Below, in pieces: positions 46,639-55,565 of a DNA stretch of 64,000 nucleotides (its first letter is position 1; the number at the start of each line of letters is the position of its first letter). This DNA is from Streptococcus sp. CSL10205-OR2. Lineage in GTDB: Bacteria; Bacillota; Bacilli; Lactobacillales; Streptococcaceae. The notes beneath the pieces were generated by a model. The model was not told where the DNA came from and searched no databases. It saw nothing but the letters and a program-made list of their open reading frames with translations. The stretch is from positions 124,001 through 188,000 of the forward strand of contig NZ_JAOTIN010000001.1 in the NCBI RefSeq assembly GCF_025660655.1, written 5' to 3'. Position numbers and translations under genes: made by a program.

Positions 46639-47175
46639 CTAAACTAATTTCTCTAAATCAATCCAGTATCTTTTTATATTTTCATCATCACCAGCATCAT
46701 ATCTCGTATCCTCATAGATACCACCATTAGCTAGAATTGTTTTTTCAGAACCAATATTGTCCTCTGCACAAGTGAGTAAGATTTTTTCAAGCCCCATTCT
46801 TTGAGCTTCCAACAAAGCTAAATGAAGTTGTCTAGTCGCATAACCTTTTAAGCGTTCACTTGGTTTAATCGAATAACCAATATGTCCACCAATGTTAAGT
46901 AGAAACGCTGTTTTAATATGATGTCTAATATTACAGATACCAACAATGGCATTATCAGATTGTCTGACACACAAAAAAGTCGTTGAGGGGGCTCTATCTG
47001 GTGGACAAGTTGTCTCATCAGACATCTTTTCAAGATAAGAAAGCCAATCAGCAATCTTTTCATACTGAGCTAAATTGGCACCCCCATAAATATGTTCCTC
47101 GCCAAAAGCCTCACGGTATGTCATTAGTTCTGCTTCATAGGCAAGGCTAGGTTTTATTAATAACAAGTCATCCAT
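46639..47175 (-). CDS. GNAT family N-acetyltransferase (RimJ/RimL type)
   Basis: A 178-residue acetyltransferase. The central beta strand NAIVGICNIRHHIKTAFLLN and the helix-loop with GHIGYSIKPSERLKGYATRQL hold the acetyl-CoA binding region; the segment ILLTCAEDNIGSEKTILANG is the usual motif B of the RimJ/RimL-like group. Members acetylate ribosomal proteins, amino acids or drugs; the target is unknown. It is a leftward single gene with no clear partner. Confidence 0.85.
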   Translation of the reverse strand: MDDLLLIKPSLAYEAELMTYREAFGEEHIYGGANLAQYEKIADWLSYLEKMSDETTCPPDRAPSTTFLCVRQSDNAIVGICNIRHHIKTAFLLNIGGHIGYSIKPSERLKGYATRQLHLALLEAQRMGLEKILLTCAEDNIGSEKTILANGGIYEDTRYDAGDDENIKRYWIDLEKLV

Positions 47176-47295
47176 GAAACACCTTCAAAACTTTTCTATT
47201 ATTATAACATATTTTAATAACAAGAAATGAGAAACTAATGTTTTGTCTCATGATGTTTACCTGATGACTCCCTTGTCATCAAAAAAAGTTTAATA

Positions 47296-47330
47296 AAAAT
47301 ACCCATCTTTTTTCAGAGATGAGCATTTTT
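47296..47330 (-). terminator. Terminator of ulaG
   Basis: AATACCCATCT pairs with AGATGAGCATT across a short loop, with flanking A and T runs. It ends the ulaG unit. Confidence 0.7.
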
Positions 47331-47394
47331 ATAATTTTTTCCAATAAAGGAGATTTTAGGAGTATGATTAAATAATTAGCCAGATGATAAGGCA

Positions 47395-48486
47395 TTATAG
47401 AAGAGCCTTAAATTGAATATTAGAATCTTCTAAGAAGCAATCATCAAAACCACGTGGGTGATGATATTCCAAACGGTTCTTGTCTTGAGGGTAAGTGTAT
47501 TTACCACCAACTTGCCAGATAAATGGATGGAAACCATATTGAAGACGTTCTTTACGCATGTTCCAAAGAGCGAGGATTTCATCCGTTGAGGCTTGGAAAT
47601 TGGTCCAAATATCATGATGGACAGGAATAACGACTTTACAACGAAGATTTTCTGCCATACGAAGTAAGTCAATAGAAGTCATTTTATCTTGAATACCAAT
47701 TGGGTTTTCACCGTAGTTGTTGATGGTGACATCAATATTAAAATCTCTACCATGTTTAGCAGTATAGTTTGAAAAATGTGAGTCAAAACCATGGTAAACT
47801 GTTCCACCAGGCATTTCAAAGACATAGTTAACTGCCTTACTATTCATTTCTTCATCAGTCACTGGTAGACCTTTTAAACTACCATTTTGAGCGTCTGCCC
47901 CTTTTACTGGTAAGGTTACGATACAAGTACGGTCAAACGATTCTACAGCGGTGATTTTCATATCTTTAAATTCTAGTGAATCACCAGGTTTGACAATAAT
48001 CATACGTTCTTCTGGAACACCCCATCTCTTCCATGTTTCACCGACCTCATATGGTCCAATAAATTTAACATGATCTAGTTTTGGATTATTTAAAATAGCT
48101 GCCGCAGTATTGATACAGATATGATCACTATGGAAGTGAGATACTAAGTAATAATCCAACTCATTAATTAAAAATGGGTCAAGAACAACAGGTTGTGCTC
48201 TCAAGTTTGGTTGTAATTTACGAACACCAGCCATGTTGGCCATTTGATGTCCTGGAACCATATCTTTTACTTTTTTGGTTGATTTCCCACGACTAGAATA
48301 AAGGTCCATGACAACATTAGCACCACCTGGTGTCTTAATCCAGACGCCACAGTTTCCTAGCCACCACATGGAGAAATTGCCTTCAGGCACAACTTCTTCT
48401 TCAATTTCTTCATTTAACCATGTTCCCCATTCAGGAAAAGTGTTCAAAATCCATGATTCACGTGTTATCTCTTGTACTTTAGGCAT
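47395..48486 (-). CDS. ulaG: L-ascorbate-6-phosphate lactonase
   Basis: A 363-residue metallo-beta-lactamase-fold enzyme that opens the lactone ring of L-ascorbate-6-phosphate, the first step after PTS uptake, giving 3-keto-L-gulonate-6-phosphate. The metal motif is HFHSDH, with further ligands in GFDSHFSNY and IPVHHDIW. It is cytoplasmic. It is separated from the main ula operon by the regulator gene and a terminator, but has its own promoter with the same 31-bp upstream element as ulaA. GGAGGAAAAATC precedes the ATG. Confidence 0.95.
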   Translation of the reverse strand: MPKVQEITRESWILNTFPEWGTWLNEEIEEEVVPEGNFSMWWLGNCGVWIKTPGGANVVMDLYSSRGKSTKKVKDMVPGHQMANMAGVRKLQPNLRAQPVVLDPFLINELDYYLVSHFHSDHICINTAAAILNNPKLDHVKFIGPYEVGETWKRWGVPEERMIIVKPGDSLEFKDMKITAVESFDRTCIVTLPVKGADAQNGSLKGLPVTDEEMNSKAVNYVFEMPGGTVYHGFDSHFSNYTAKHGRDFNIDVTINNYGENPIGIQDKMTSIDLLRMAENLRCKVVIPVHHDIWTNFQASTDEILALWNMRKERLQYGFHPFIWQVGGKYTYPQDKNRLEYHHPRGFDDCFLEDSNIQFKALL

Positions 48487-48521
48487 TGATTTTTCCTCCA
48501 GATTATTTTTTCTACACTCTT

Positions 48522-48527
48522 AGTATA
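48522..48527 (-). promoter_or_regulatory. -10 element of ulaG
   Basis: TATACT on the minus strand with no good -35, as expected for an activator-dependent promoter. The activator-like element ends 23 bases upstream. Confidence 0.5.
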
Positions 48528-48550
48528 ATCCTTAAAATCTCTAATAAAAA

Positions 48551-48581
48551 GACCAAGTCTCACACATTAAAGTGTTCAAAA
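48551..48581. promoter_or_regulatory. Putative UlaR operator at ulaG
   Basis: GACCAAGT-N5-ACATT-N5-GTTCAAAA. The same 31-bp pattern, with identical spacing, lies upstream of ulaA at the same distance from its -10. It is not found in front of the regulator gene itself. Confidence 0.65.
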
Positions 48582-48598
48582 ATGGGTCGTTTGGACAC

Positions 48599-48644
48599 AA
48601 AAAATACCCCAGCCTATCTCATCCTCTGTTCAGGTAGCTGAGGT
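48599..48644 (-). terminator. Terminator of the PRD regulator gene
   Basis: ACCTCAGCT pairs with GGCTGGGGT (two wobble pairs) and is followed by six T residues on the minus strand. Confidence 0.65.
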
Positions 48645-48656
48645 GATAACAAAAGA

Positions 48657-50348
48657 TTACGTTCTGGGGAAAATATCATTCATCAGTTCACGACGGATTA
48701 ACTTCTCTATTTGGTGTTTTAATGCCTTGCGGTCAATATCTTCACTCACAAATTGAGAAATCGATTTATATAATTCTTCAGAAAGGTAGAAATTATCAGA
48801 CAAACTTCCATGTTTTATAAAATGAATTAATCGGATAATATCTTCATCACTTAGAATTGGGTGAACTACCAAGAAGGGAAGAACAATTTCTAGACAACTA
48901 CTGGTTGACACAACAAGAGTATCCTCTGAAATTAAATCGCTGACACTTTGAAACTGCTCCGTTGTAAAAATCGCTTGAACGTTACAATTTGGTAAGTAAT
49001 GTTGAAACTGGTTAAGGAGTAATTTTTGTAAGCCAATACCATCATCAGAAACAAGAATGACTTCTGTCTTGGGAATTTCTTGCTTACTATTTTTAAAAGC
49101 ACCACCTAGATGAATTGTAATATAAGCAATCTCATCATCATCAAAGGCAAGATCCCACTTTTCTTCTAAGATATGAATATGGGCTTTCGTTATTGTAAAT
49201 AAGTCATGGTATTTTTCTTTGATATGAGCTGTCAAAGAGTTAGCTGCAAAGATACCATAGGTTTTTCGATAAATAAGTGCCTTACAATGAATCATCAACT
49301 GCTTGAGCAAATCATCTTTATGAAGAAATTCGATGTGACAACAATTTTCTATTTCTTCAATAAAGGTTTGTAGTGTGTGACGCATCTCTTCATAATCACG
49401 ACTTTCAACGTGACTATCTTTGTCCTTTCGGAAAGAAAGCATCAGCATAGCCACAAGTCCTGTTTCAATATTATCAAGATGAATATCAAATTTTTGTCGT
49501 AATTGCTGAGCAAATTCTTTGGCAATCACGTATTCTTTGCGTTTCCAAATTAAATCAAAATCTTGGTCTAAACCACTTTTAATGTGATTGCTAAACTGCA
49601 TATTACGGTAGCTAAGGAGAATAAAGGGTAAAATCTTAACCATAAACTGACTATCTTGACGATTGATGGTCTTGCCCAGACTAGTTTGAGAGGAGATGAG
49701 AAATTGTTCAATATAATCATGCACTTCTTTTGAGAAGTAAGTGGTTAATCCTAACGTTTCTTCTAATCTGTGGTCAAAATAATCAATAAAGCTAGTATTT
49801 TCACCGTGATAAATCCCATCTAAAACTTTGTACAGAAATTGAATCAAGGATAAGGGATGACACTCAAAATAATAGCCTCGAGACTTGCTAGCATGCAATT
49901 TGATACTATACTCTTTTTGTGCTAATTTTTCTCTTAATTCATTTAAATCATTTAAAACGGTATTTCGAGAAACATCATTAATCTGCATTAGTTTGTCGAT
50001 AATGACACGCTCAGGAGAGATAGCAATGTAAACAGCAGATAGTTTTATTCGCTCATCACTTTTCATGACATAATGGTAGTCACTTACCTCATCTAAAAGT
50101 TTTTGACAAGCTTCTTTTTGCTCGGTGGTTAGTAAAATACCAATTCTTGGATAAGACTCTATCTGGTCAATGTGCTGAGGCAGTGCATCATTAATTTTCT
50201 CCAAATGATAATAAATTTTTCGCCTTGATTGGCCCAAAGTATGAGAAATGGTCATTACCGTCTCTGCCTCATCTAAATTGATTAAATAAGAAAGAAGGTC
50301 ATAGCTTTTTTTATCTAACAACATCATCTCTAGGTCCCTCACTTTCAC
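48657..50348 (-). CDS. PRD-containing transcription regulator of the ula genes
   Basis: A 563-residue BglG/MtlR-type activator. Two N-terminal helix-turn-helix regions (about 10-60, and about 85-135 with DVSRNTVLNDLNEL) are followed by two PTS regulation domains (about 170-400). The second holds conserved histidines in LMIHCKALIYR and YITIHLGGAF. A C-terminal EIIB-like domain (VILVSDDGIGLQKLL) lacks the phosphorylatable Cys found in active EIIB, and no EIIA domain follows, so control is probably through PRD phosphorylation. Position between ulaF and ulaG makes it the likely UlaR-type activator for ascorbate use; the shared operators support this. It is flanked by terminators on both sides, so it is transcribed alone. 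Confidence 0.85.
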   Translation of the reverse strand: MKVRDLEMMLLDKKSYDLLSYLINLDEAETVMTISHTLGQSRRKIYYHLEKINDALPQHIDQIESYPRIGILLTTEQKEACQKLLDEVSDYHYVMKSDERIKLSAVYIAISPERVIIDKLMQINDVSRNTVLNDLNELREKLAQKEYSIKLHASKSRGYYFECHPLSLIQFLYKVLDGIYHGENTSFIDYFDHRLEETLGLTTYFSKEVHDYIEQFLISSQTSLGKTINRQDSQFMVKILPFILLSYRNMQFSNHIKSGLDQDFDLIWKRKEYVIAKEFAQQLRQKFDIHLDNIETGLVAMLMLSFRKDKDSHVESRDYEEMRHTLQTFIEEIENCCHIEFLHKDDLLKQLMIHCKALIYRKTYGIFAANSLTAHIKEKYHDLFTITKAHIHILEEKWDLAFDDDEIAYITIHLGGAFKNSKQEIPKTEVILVSDDGIGLQKLLLNQFQHYLPNCNVQAIFTTEQFQSVSDLISEDTLVVSTSSCLEIVLPFLVVHPILSDEDIIRLIHFIKHGSLSDNFYLSEELYKSISQFVSEDIDRKALKHQIEKLIRRELMNDIFPRT

Positions 50349-50474
50349 GATTCATCCTACTTACATTCTAACATAATTCCATACTTCTTAATAAGAAAAA
50401 TGTTTAAAATCCCAACAACCAAAGTCTTCTTTTTTATTTTTATAATATCATATCCCTTCTGCCAATAGTTCTAT

Positions 50475-50503
50475 TAAAAAAGCAGTGTTTATGAACACTG
50501 CTT
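50475..50503 (-). terminator. Terminator of the ulaA-F operon
   Basis: A 10-bp stem (AAGCAGTGTT) with a four-base loop and a T run on the minus strand, after ulaF. Confidence 0.82.
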
Positions 50504-50549
50504 GCAACGACTCATTAATTGATTATTTAAACTTATTTTGGCAAAGTCT

Positions 50550-51257
50550 TTATGATTTTTGCCCGTAGTAAGCATTAGCACCATGTTTTCTGTAATAATG
50601 TTTATCCATAACATGTTTTGGAACGGGTTGAACTCTTGGATTGATTTGTTCTGTCAAACGGCTCATTTTAGCCACTTCTTCTAAGACAGCTGAGTTATAG
50701 ACAGCCTGTTCAGGCGTTTTCCCCCAAGTAAATGGTCCATGATTACGGACAACAATTCCTGGAACAGCTAAAGGATCAAGCTTACGATTGGTAAATTCTT
50801 CTAAAATGACAGTCCCTGTTTCTTTTTCATAAGCTGTATTAACTTCTTCTTCCGTCAAAGAACGCGCACAAGGAATTGGTCCAAAAAAACAGTCTGCATG
50901 AGTTGTTCCATAAATCGGGATATCTCTGCCTGCTTGCGCCCAACCAACAGCCTCGGTCGAGTGGGTATGAACAATGCCTCCAATTTCTGGCCAAGCTTTA
51001 TATAAAGCGACATGGGTCGGCAAATCTGAAGAAGGATTCAAATCTCCTTCAATGATATTACCATCAAGGTCTGTCACAACCATATCCTCAGGTTTTAATT
51101 TATCGTAATCTACACCTGATGGTTTAATGACAATACAACCTAGTTCGCGAGAAACTTCTGAAACATTGCCCCATGTGAATTTGACTAGGCCATGACTAGG
51201 AAGTGTTTTATTGGCTTCACAAACTCTTTTTTTAATCTCGTTTAAATCTTTTACCAT
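50550..51257 (-). CDS. ulaF: L-ribulose-5-phosphate 4-epimerase
   Basis: A 235-residue class II aldolase-fold enzyme that converts L-ribulose-5-phosphate to D-xylulose-5-phosphate, linking ascorbate breakdown to the pentose phosphate route. Zinc ligands lie in HTHSTEAVGWAQ and RNHGPFTWG. It is the last gene of the operon and its start overlaps the ulaE stop by seven bases. araD is the alternative name for the same activity, but context fixes it as UlaF. Confidence 0.94.
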   Translation of the reverse strand: MVKDLNEIKKRVCEANKTLPSHGLVKFTWGNVSEVSRELGCIVIKPSGVDYDKLKPEDMVVTDLDGNIIEGDLNPSSDLPTHVALYKAWPEIGGIVHTHSTEAVGWAQAGRDIPIYGTTHADCFFGPIPCARSLTEEEVNTAYEKETGTVILEEFTNRKLDPLAVPGIVVRNHGPFTWGKTPEQAVYNSAVLEEVAKMSRLTEQINPRVQPVPKHVMDKHYYRKHGANAYYGQKS

Positions 51258-52120
51258 GTTTTCAACCCTGCTTTCTCAATCAATGGATAAAGAAAATCTT
51301 GCGCTTCTTTTATCGCAGCTTTTGTCTCTTCCACTGTTTCACAGTTTTCAGACCACATTTCAATGAGAAATGGTCCATTATAGTTGGTTCTTTTTAACAC
51401 ATCAAATAGTGCTTCCCAGTCCACACAGCCTTGACCAAAAGGCACATCTCTAAATTGTCCTTTTGAGTTTTCTGTGACTGGGTAAGTATCTTTTAAATGA
51501 ATGGCAGCTATGGCATGATGTCCTAAGTAAAATTCACTCCATAAATCATTATGCCAAGCCGAGACATTGCCTGTATCAGGATAGACAAATAGATAAGGCG
51601 AATTAATTTCTTTTGCCACTGCCAAATACTTTTCAATGGAATTGATAAAAGGATCATCCATGATTTCAATGGCCAAAATAACTTGTGCTTCTTCTGCCCA
51701 ATCACAAGCTTGACGGAGATTTTTCATGAAGCGAACATGTGTCTCTGGTGATTTTTCTTCATAATAGACATCATATCCGGCTAATTGAATCGTTCTGACA
51801 CCTAAATCTTGTGCCAACTCAATACATTTTTTCATCAATTCTAATGATTTTGCTTCTATCTCGGGATCGTTTGACCCAAGTGGGTAACGACGATGCCCAG
51901 AAAAACAAATAGTTGGTATACGAACACCTGTTTCAAAAATGTTCTTAACAATGGTTAAACGCTCTTCTTTTGTCCAATCAAGACGTTCTAATCTCGCATC
52001 TGACTCATCAATAGACATCTCAACAAAATCAAAACCGAGTTCTTTGGCAAAATACAAACGATCTAGCCAAGTCAACTGCTTTGGTGTGGCTTTTTCATAA
52101 ATACCAATGGGACGAACCAT
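51251..52120 (-). CDS. ulaE: L-ribulose-5-phosphate 3-epimerase (L-xylulose-5-phosphate 3-epimerase)
   Basis: A 289-residue TIM-barrel enzyme of the xylose isomerase-like family that turns L-xylulose-5-phosphate into L-ribulose-5-phosphate. Metal-binding glutamates sit in ILAIEIMDD and FLIEMWSE. I start at MVRPIGIYEK, which follows a GGGGG site and lies one base after the ulaD stop; a longer frame upstream would overlap ulaD by 80 bases. It overlaps ulaF, so the two are coupled. Confidence 0.93.
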   Translation of the reverse strand: MVRPIGIYEKATPKQLTWLDRLYFAKELGFDFVEMSIDESDARLERLDWTKEERLTIVKNIFETGVRIPTICFSGHRRYPLGSNDPEIEAKSLELMKKCIELAQDLGVRTIQLAGYDVYYEEKSPETHVRFMKNLRQACDWAEEAQVILAIEIMDDPFINSIEKYLAVAKEINSPYLFVYPDTGNVSAWHNDLWSEFYLGHHAIAAIHLKDTYPVTENSKGQFRDVPFGQGCVDWEALFDVLKRTNYNGPFLIEMWSENCETVEETKAAIKEAQDFLYPLIEKAGLKTW

Positions 52121-52121
52121 A

Positions 52122-52790
52122 TCATGACCCCCAAATTCGTTTGATTTCATCTTTAAATGCACGCGCTGCTTCTGCTGGGTTTTTGGCTTCAGTAATACCA
52201 CGACCAGCTATAAAAGTATAAACATCAATACCTTCAAATAGCTTTAATGTGTCAACATTAAGGCCACCCGTCACTGAAACACGAAAGCCCATGTCAACTA
52301 ATTTTTTAATTTTACTTAAATCTTTTTCACCCCATGTTTGACCGGCTAAAAGAGCATCTCTTGATTGATGGTAAATGGCTTGTGAAATACCTGCATCCAG
52401 CCAAGTTTGAGCTTCTTCAAAGGTCCAGTTCCCATAGAGTTCAATTTGAATTTCCCCACGATCTCCTTTAACTTCCTTAATGGCTTTAAGCGCTGCTTTC
52501 ATGGTTGGAACAGTGGCACAACAAATACAAGTCATCCAATCTGCTCCTCTTAGGGCATTATTTTTTGCAACAGTCCCTCCAGCATCAGCACACTTAGTGT
52601 CAGCCACAATAATTTTGTCTGGGAAGAGATTATGTAGCACCTCTACTAATTCACTACCAACTTGTAGGAGACAAACAGTTCCTGCTTCAATAATATCAAC
52701 TTCTTGACCAACTGAAACAGCTGCTTTAACGGCTCCTTGTAAATCTGAGTGGTCTAGAGCTACTTGTAAATTTGGAATTTGATTTTTCAT
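52122..52790 (-). CDS. ulaD: 3-keto-L-gulonate-6-phosphate decarboxylase
   Basis: A 222-residue enzyme of the OMP decarboxylase suprafamily, giving L-xylulose-5-phosphate and CO2. The family signature VADTKCADAGG supplies the Asp-Lys-Asp catalytic set; VALDHSDLQGA at the N-terminus binds substrate and magnesium; VTGGLNVD binds phosphate. Hexulose-6-phosphate synthase is a close relative, but the ula context decides. Confidence 0.94.
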   Translation of the reverse strand: MKNQIPNLQVALDHSDLQGAVKAAVSVGQEVDIIEAGTVCLLQVGSELVEVLHNLFPDKIIVADTKCADAGGTVAKNNALRGADWMTCICCATVPTMKAALKAIKEVKGDRGEIQIELYGNWTFEEAQTWLDAGISQAIYHQSRDALLAGQTWGEKDLSKIKKLVDMGFRVSVTGGLNVDTLKLFEGIDVYTFIAGRGITEAKNPAEAARAFKDEIKRIWGS

Positions 52791-52856
52791 AGGTTTCCTT
52801 TCTTATAGACAGTCTTTCTTATCTTTAGAAAATATTGCCTGATTCTTCTAATATAA

Positions 52857-53342
52857 TTAACTGTTTAAATCCAATCCTTCAAGGTATGGACTATTCTTTG
52901 ATTCTTCTACCATAGCAAGAACTTCCTCAGCACTTTGGCAAGCTACTAGACGCTCAATCGCATTGTCTAACTCCATCAAAGCAATAATTTGAGGAATCGC
53001 AACTGAGGTATGAATGTCTGAGCTGGTTGCTGCTAAAGCAATAAGGACTTGAACAGACTTGCCATCTGAAAAGACAACTGGTTCTTTTAGCGTGACTAAT
53101 GAAAAGGCATCTCGCAAAACACCTGCTTCTGGACGAGCGTGAGGCATGGCCATTCCAGGCATCAAGACATAATAAGGACCATATTCTTCAGTAGAGTCAA
53201 TAATCGCTTGATAGTATTCTTCTTTTACAGCACCACTTTCAATTAAGGGTTGAACCGATAATTGAACAGCTTCTTGCCATGTCTTCGCGCTAAGTCCCAA
53301 GCGAATCGATTGATTGTCAATAAATGCTTGTTTTAAATTCAT
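52857..53342 (-). CDS. ulaC: Ascorbate PTS EIIA component
   Basis: A 161-residue EIIA of the mannitol/fructose-type fold. The phosphorylated His lies in MPGMAMPHARPEAG. It takes phosphate from HPr and passes it to UlaB. Cytoplasmic. A 126-base gap with a hairpin separates it from ulaB, which may tune the ratio of the subunits. Confidence 0.92.
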   Translation of the reverse strand: MNLKQAFIDNQSIRLGLSAKTWQEAVQLSVQPLIESGAVKEEYYQAIIDSTEEYGPYYVLMPGMAMPHARPEAGVLRDAFSLVTLKEPVVFSDGKSVQVLIALAATSSDIHTSVAIPQIIALMELDNAIERLVACQSAEEVLAMVEESKNSPYLEGLDLNS

Positions 53343-53407
53343 AACCTCTCCTTTTGCCTATCTCATTGATTAACAATGAGCATTATCAAATTATTTCTTG
53401 GCATAAA

Positions 53408-53444
53408 GAGAAAGTATTGTAAATGGATTAACAATACCTTTCTC
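53408..53444 (-). other. Intercistronic hairpin between ulaB and ulaC
   Basis: GAGAAAGGTATTGT pairs with ACAATACTTTCTC with one bulge and a ten-base loop. There is no clean T run, so a processing or stability element is more likely than a full terminator. Confidence 0.5.
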
Positions 53445-53468
53445 TACTATCCAAAAATAATCACTTGA

Positions 53469-53747
53469 TTACAAAACTGCTTGTAATTTTTCTTTGATTT
53501 CATTATCATCCATTAGATTATCTAAACCAACGAGATGTCCTTTTGTACGACCATCTAATTCATGGATTAAATGATTTGAGGCAATGACAATATCATAATT
53601 AGCTGCCAAACTCTTTGCTTCACCTACTGAACAAGACGCCGATTGGAAATCTGTAATCCCTAGTTGGCGAAGGGCATTTTCCACTTTCATTTTAATAACC
53701 ATTGATGATCCCATGCCGTTTCCGCATGCTGTCAATATTTTAAGCAT
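53469..53747 (-). CDS. ulaB: Ascorbate PTS EIIB component
   Basis: A 92-residue EIIB. The phosphorylated cysteine is Cys 8 in LTACGNGMGSS. It accepts phosphate from UlaC and phosphorylates ascorbate bound to UlaA. I start at MLKILTAC because AGGAGG lies just before it; a longer frame upstream has no binding site and does not fit the family. Confidence 0.93.
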   Translation of the reverse strand: MLKILTACGNGMGSSMVIKMKVENALRQLGITDFQSASCSVGEAKSLAANYDIVIASNHLIHELDGRTKGHLVGLDNLMDDNEIKEKLQAVL

Positions 53748-53825
53748 TATCTTTCCTCCTAATGATATGTCTAGCCACTTGATTGCTAAGAGCAACAGGG
53801 CAAAATGAATGATGAAATAATATTG

Positions 53826-55262
53826 TTATTCTTGAACTTCACCTTTGTAGTAAGCTTCTTTATCTTTTGCTTTTCTATATTGTAATTGTGGAATGACTAA
53901 TAAGAAGAGACAAACAAGAACGAAACCAGCAATACCAAGGTATTTGAAGAGATAACCAAATGGTAACCAAGGGATAACAAGGTCAATGTTACCATGATAA
54001 CCGCCTGATAGTTGTAGTAAGCCAACAGCTACCGCACCAAGTGCCACTTGAAGGATACCTGAGCAAAACGATAAAATAGCTGCAGCTTTCCAACCACCAC
54101 GTTTATCAGCATACACTGCTAATGCGGCATTATCAAAGAATACTGGAACAAAACCAGTGATGATAAGGATTGGACTCTTAAAGATAACTAAAAGTGCGAT
54201 AGTGACTAATTGTCCGATTAAACCAAAGGTAAATCCTGAAAGAACGGCATTGGCTGAACCAAAACCATAAGATGCGGCAACGTCAACCGCAGGAAATGAA
54301 CCTGGAAGAAGTTTATTTGAGATACCTTGGAAGGCATTGGTCAACTCAGAAACGAACATCCGAACACCTTGCATCAAGATAAAGAGATAAACAGAGAAGG
54401 TGAGAGATGTTTGAAGAACATACATGAAGAAAGCTTGTTTATCAGGGCTATAAGCACCTGTTGTGATGAGTTCTGTATTTGACATAATTTCTGGGCCAAG
54501 AACACTTAAGATAACACCAAAGAAAACTAGCATTAGTGTTGCTGAGGCAACAACAGTATCATGGAAAATACTTAAGAATGATGGTAATTTTAAGTTGTCA
54601 AGATTTTCTTCTTTTTTACCAAAGTAAGGTGCAACCTTATCAACAAACCAAATCGCAAATTGTTGTTGATGCCCAATAGCAAAACCTGCACCACCAGTTA
54701 AACGTTGTGTCGCTTCCACAGTCATATTGGAGCTAACCGCCCAGTAAAGACCACAGATAATACCAACTGCCCACATGCCCCAAGTGTTTTGAAGTTGAGG
54801 GATTAACAAAAGAACGAAAACGGAAATCGTTGCTGCCTGTTGTACCATGATGTGCCCTGTGATAAACAAGGTTCTAATTTTTGTGATTTTACGAAGGGCA
54901 ACTAATAAAATATTGACACCAAATCCGATTAAGAGAGCTGTTGTCGCTACACTAATGAAACCCATTGTATCAAGTTTTGCGTTGGCAGCAGCTAAACCAA
55001 AGTAAGGGTCAATAACTGCTGCATTTAAATTAAATTTTTGAGCCAAGGCAACTAAAATCGGTCGGAAAGTGACAACCAGTCCTCCTGCACCTACATTTAA
55101 AATGAGATAGCCAACGGTTGCTTTCACAAAACCTGCAAACACCTCATGCAAAGGTTTTTTGAGTAGTAAATACCCGATTAAAACCAAGAGACCTACAAAA
55201 AATGCCGGGTTCTGCAAAATGTTTTGAGAGAACCAATTTAGGGGCGCTAGAAATATATCCAT
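53826..55262 (-). CDS. ulaA: Ascorbate PTS EIIC permease
   Basis: A 478-residue membrane permease of the PTS ascorbate family (SgaT/UlaA). About eleven hydrophobic helices are readable, including GFVKATVGYLILNVGAGGLV and the motif GFVPVFFDNAALAVYADKRGG. It takes up L-ascorbate with phosphorylation by UlaB. It is first in the operon, behind a promoter with a cre-like site and the shared upstream element, so the operon should need inducer and be shut by glucose. Its partner UlaG is transcribed separately. Confidence 0.95.
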   Translation of the reverse strand: MDIFLAPLNWFSQNILQNPAFFVGLLVLIGYLLLKKPLHEVFAGFVKATVGYLILNVGAGGLVVTFRPILVALAQKFNLNAAVIDPYFGLAAANAKLDTMGFISVATTALLIGFGVNILLVALRKITKIRTLFITGHIMVQQAATISVFVLLLIPQLQNTWGMWAVGIICGLYWAVSSNMTVEATQRLTGGAGFAIGHQQQFAIWFVDKVAPYFGKKEENLDNLKLPSFLSIFHDTVVASATLMLVFFGVILSVLGPEIMSNTELITTGAYSPDKQAFFMYVLQTSLTFSVYLFILMQGVRMFVSELTNAFQGISNKLLPGSFPAVDVAASYGFGSANAVLSGFTFGLIGQLVTIALLVIFKSPILIITGFVPVFFDNAALAVYADKRGGWKAAAILSFCSGILQVALGAVAVGLLQLSGGYHGNIDLVIPWLPFGYLFKYLGIAGFVLVCLFLLVIPQLQYRKAKDKEAYYKGEVQE

Positions 55263-55305
55263 AGGAACTACCTCTTTTCAAAGTTTTTATTTTCTTTCTA
55301 GCTTT

Positions 55306-55311
55306 ATTATA
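55306..55311 (-). promoter_or_regulatory. -10 element of the ula operon
   Basis: A perfect TATAAT on the minus strand. The matching -35 region (TTTATA) is poor, which suits activator dependence. Confidence 0.6.
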
Positions 55312-55316
55312 ATTTT

Positions 55317-55330
55317 TGTAAGCGCTTTTA
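55317..55330 (+). promoter_or_regulatory. cre-like CcpA site of the ula operon
   Basis: TGTAAGCGCTTTTA matches the cre consensus at 13 of 14 positions and lies between the -35 and -10 regions, where binding would prevent polymerase entry. Confidence 0.7.
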
Positions 55331-55334
55331 TAAA

Positions 55335-55365
55335 GACCAAGTATTGTACATTTCTATGTTCAAAA
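55335..55365. promoter_or_regulatory. Putative UlaR operator at ulaA
   Basis: GACCAAGT-N5-ACATT-N5-GTTCAAAA, the same 31-bp pattern as before ulaG and with the same 23-base gap to the -10. The rest of the 303-base gap between ulaA and thiE holds the thi terminator and no visible gene. Confidence 0.65.
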
Positions 55366-55469
55366 TTAGACCTAATAGAAAATCTAAGTGACAAATGAGT
55401 TAATCTAAGCCTAAAGATAGTAAAAACCAGGAGAACAACCTAGCTTCTTTTTTACCAATAGTAAGCTAA

Positions 55470-55502
55470 TAAAAATACTCATCTCTTAAAAAGATGAGTA
55501 TC
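55470..55502 (-). terminator. Terminator of the thiamine operon
   Basis: A 10-bp stem (ATACTCATCT) with a short loop and T-rich 3' flank on the minus strand, downstream of thiE. Confidence 0.72.
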
Positions 55503-55565
55503 TTTACTATTTTTCCTAAAAATCCTTTTAAACACGACGGACACTAGACATAACGAAAGGAACTG

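Noticed and set aside
52121..52201. Longer ulaE starting within ulaD
   Set aside because: It would overlap ulaD by 80 bases, lacks a binding site and does not resemble family N-termini.
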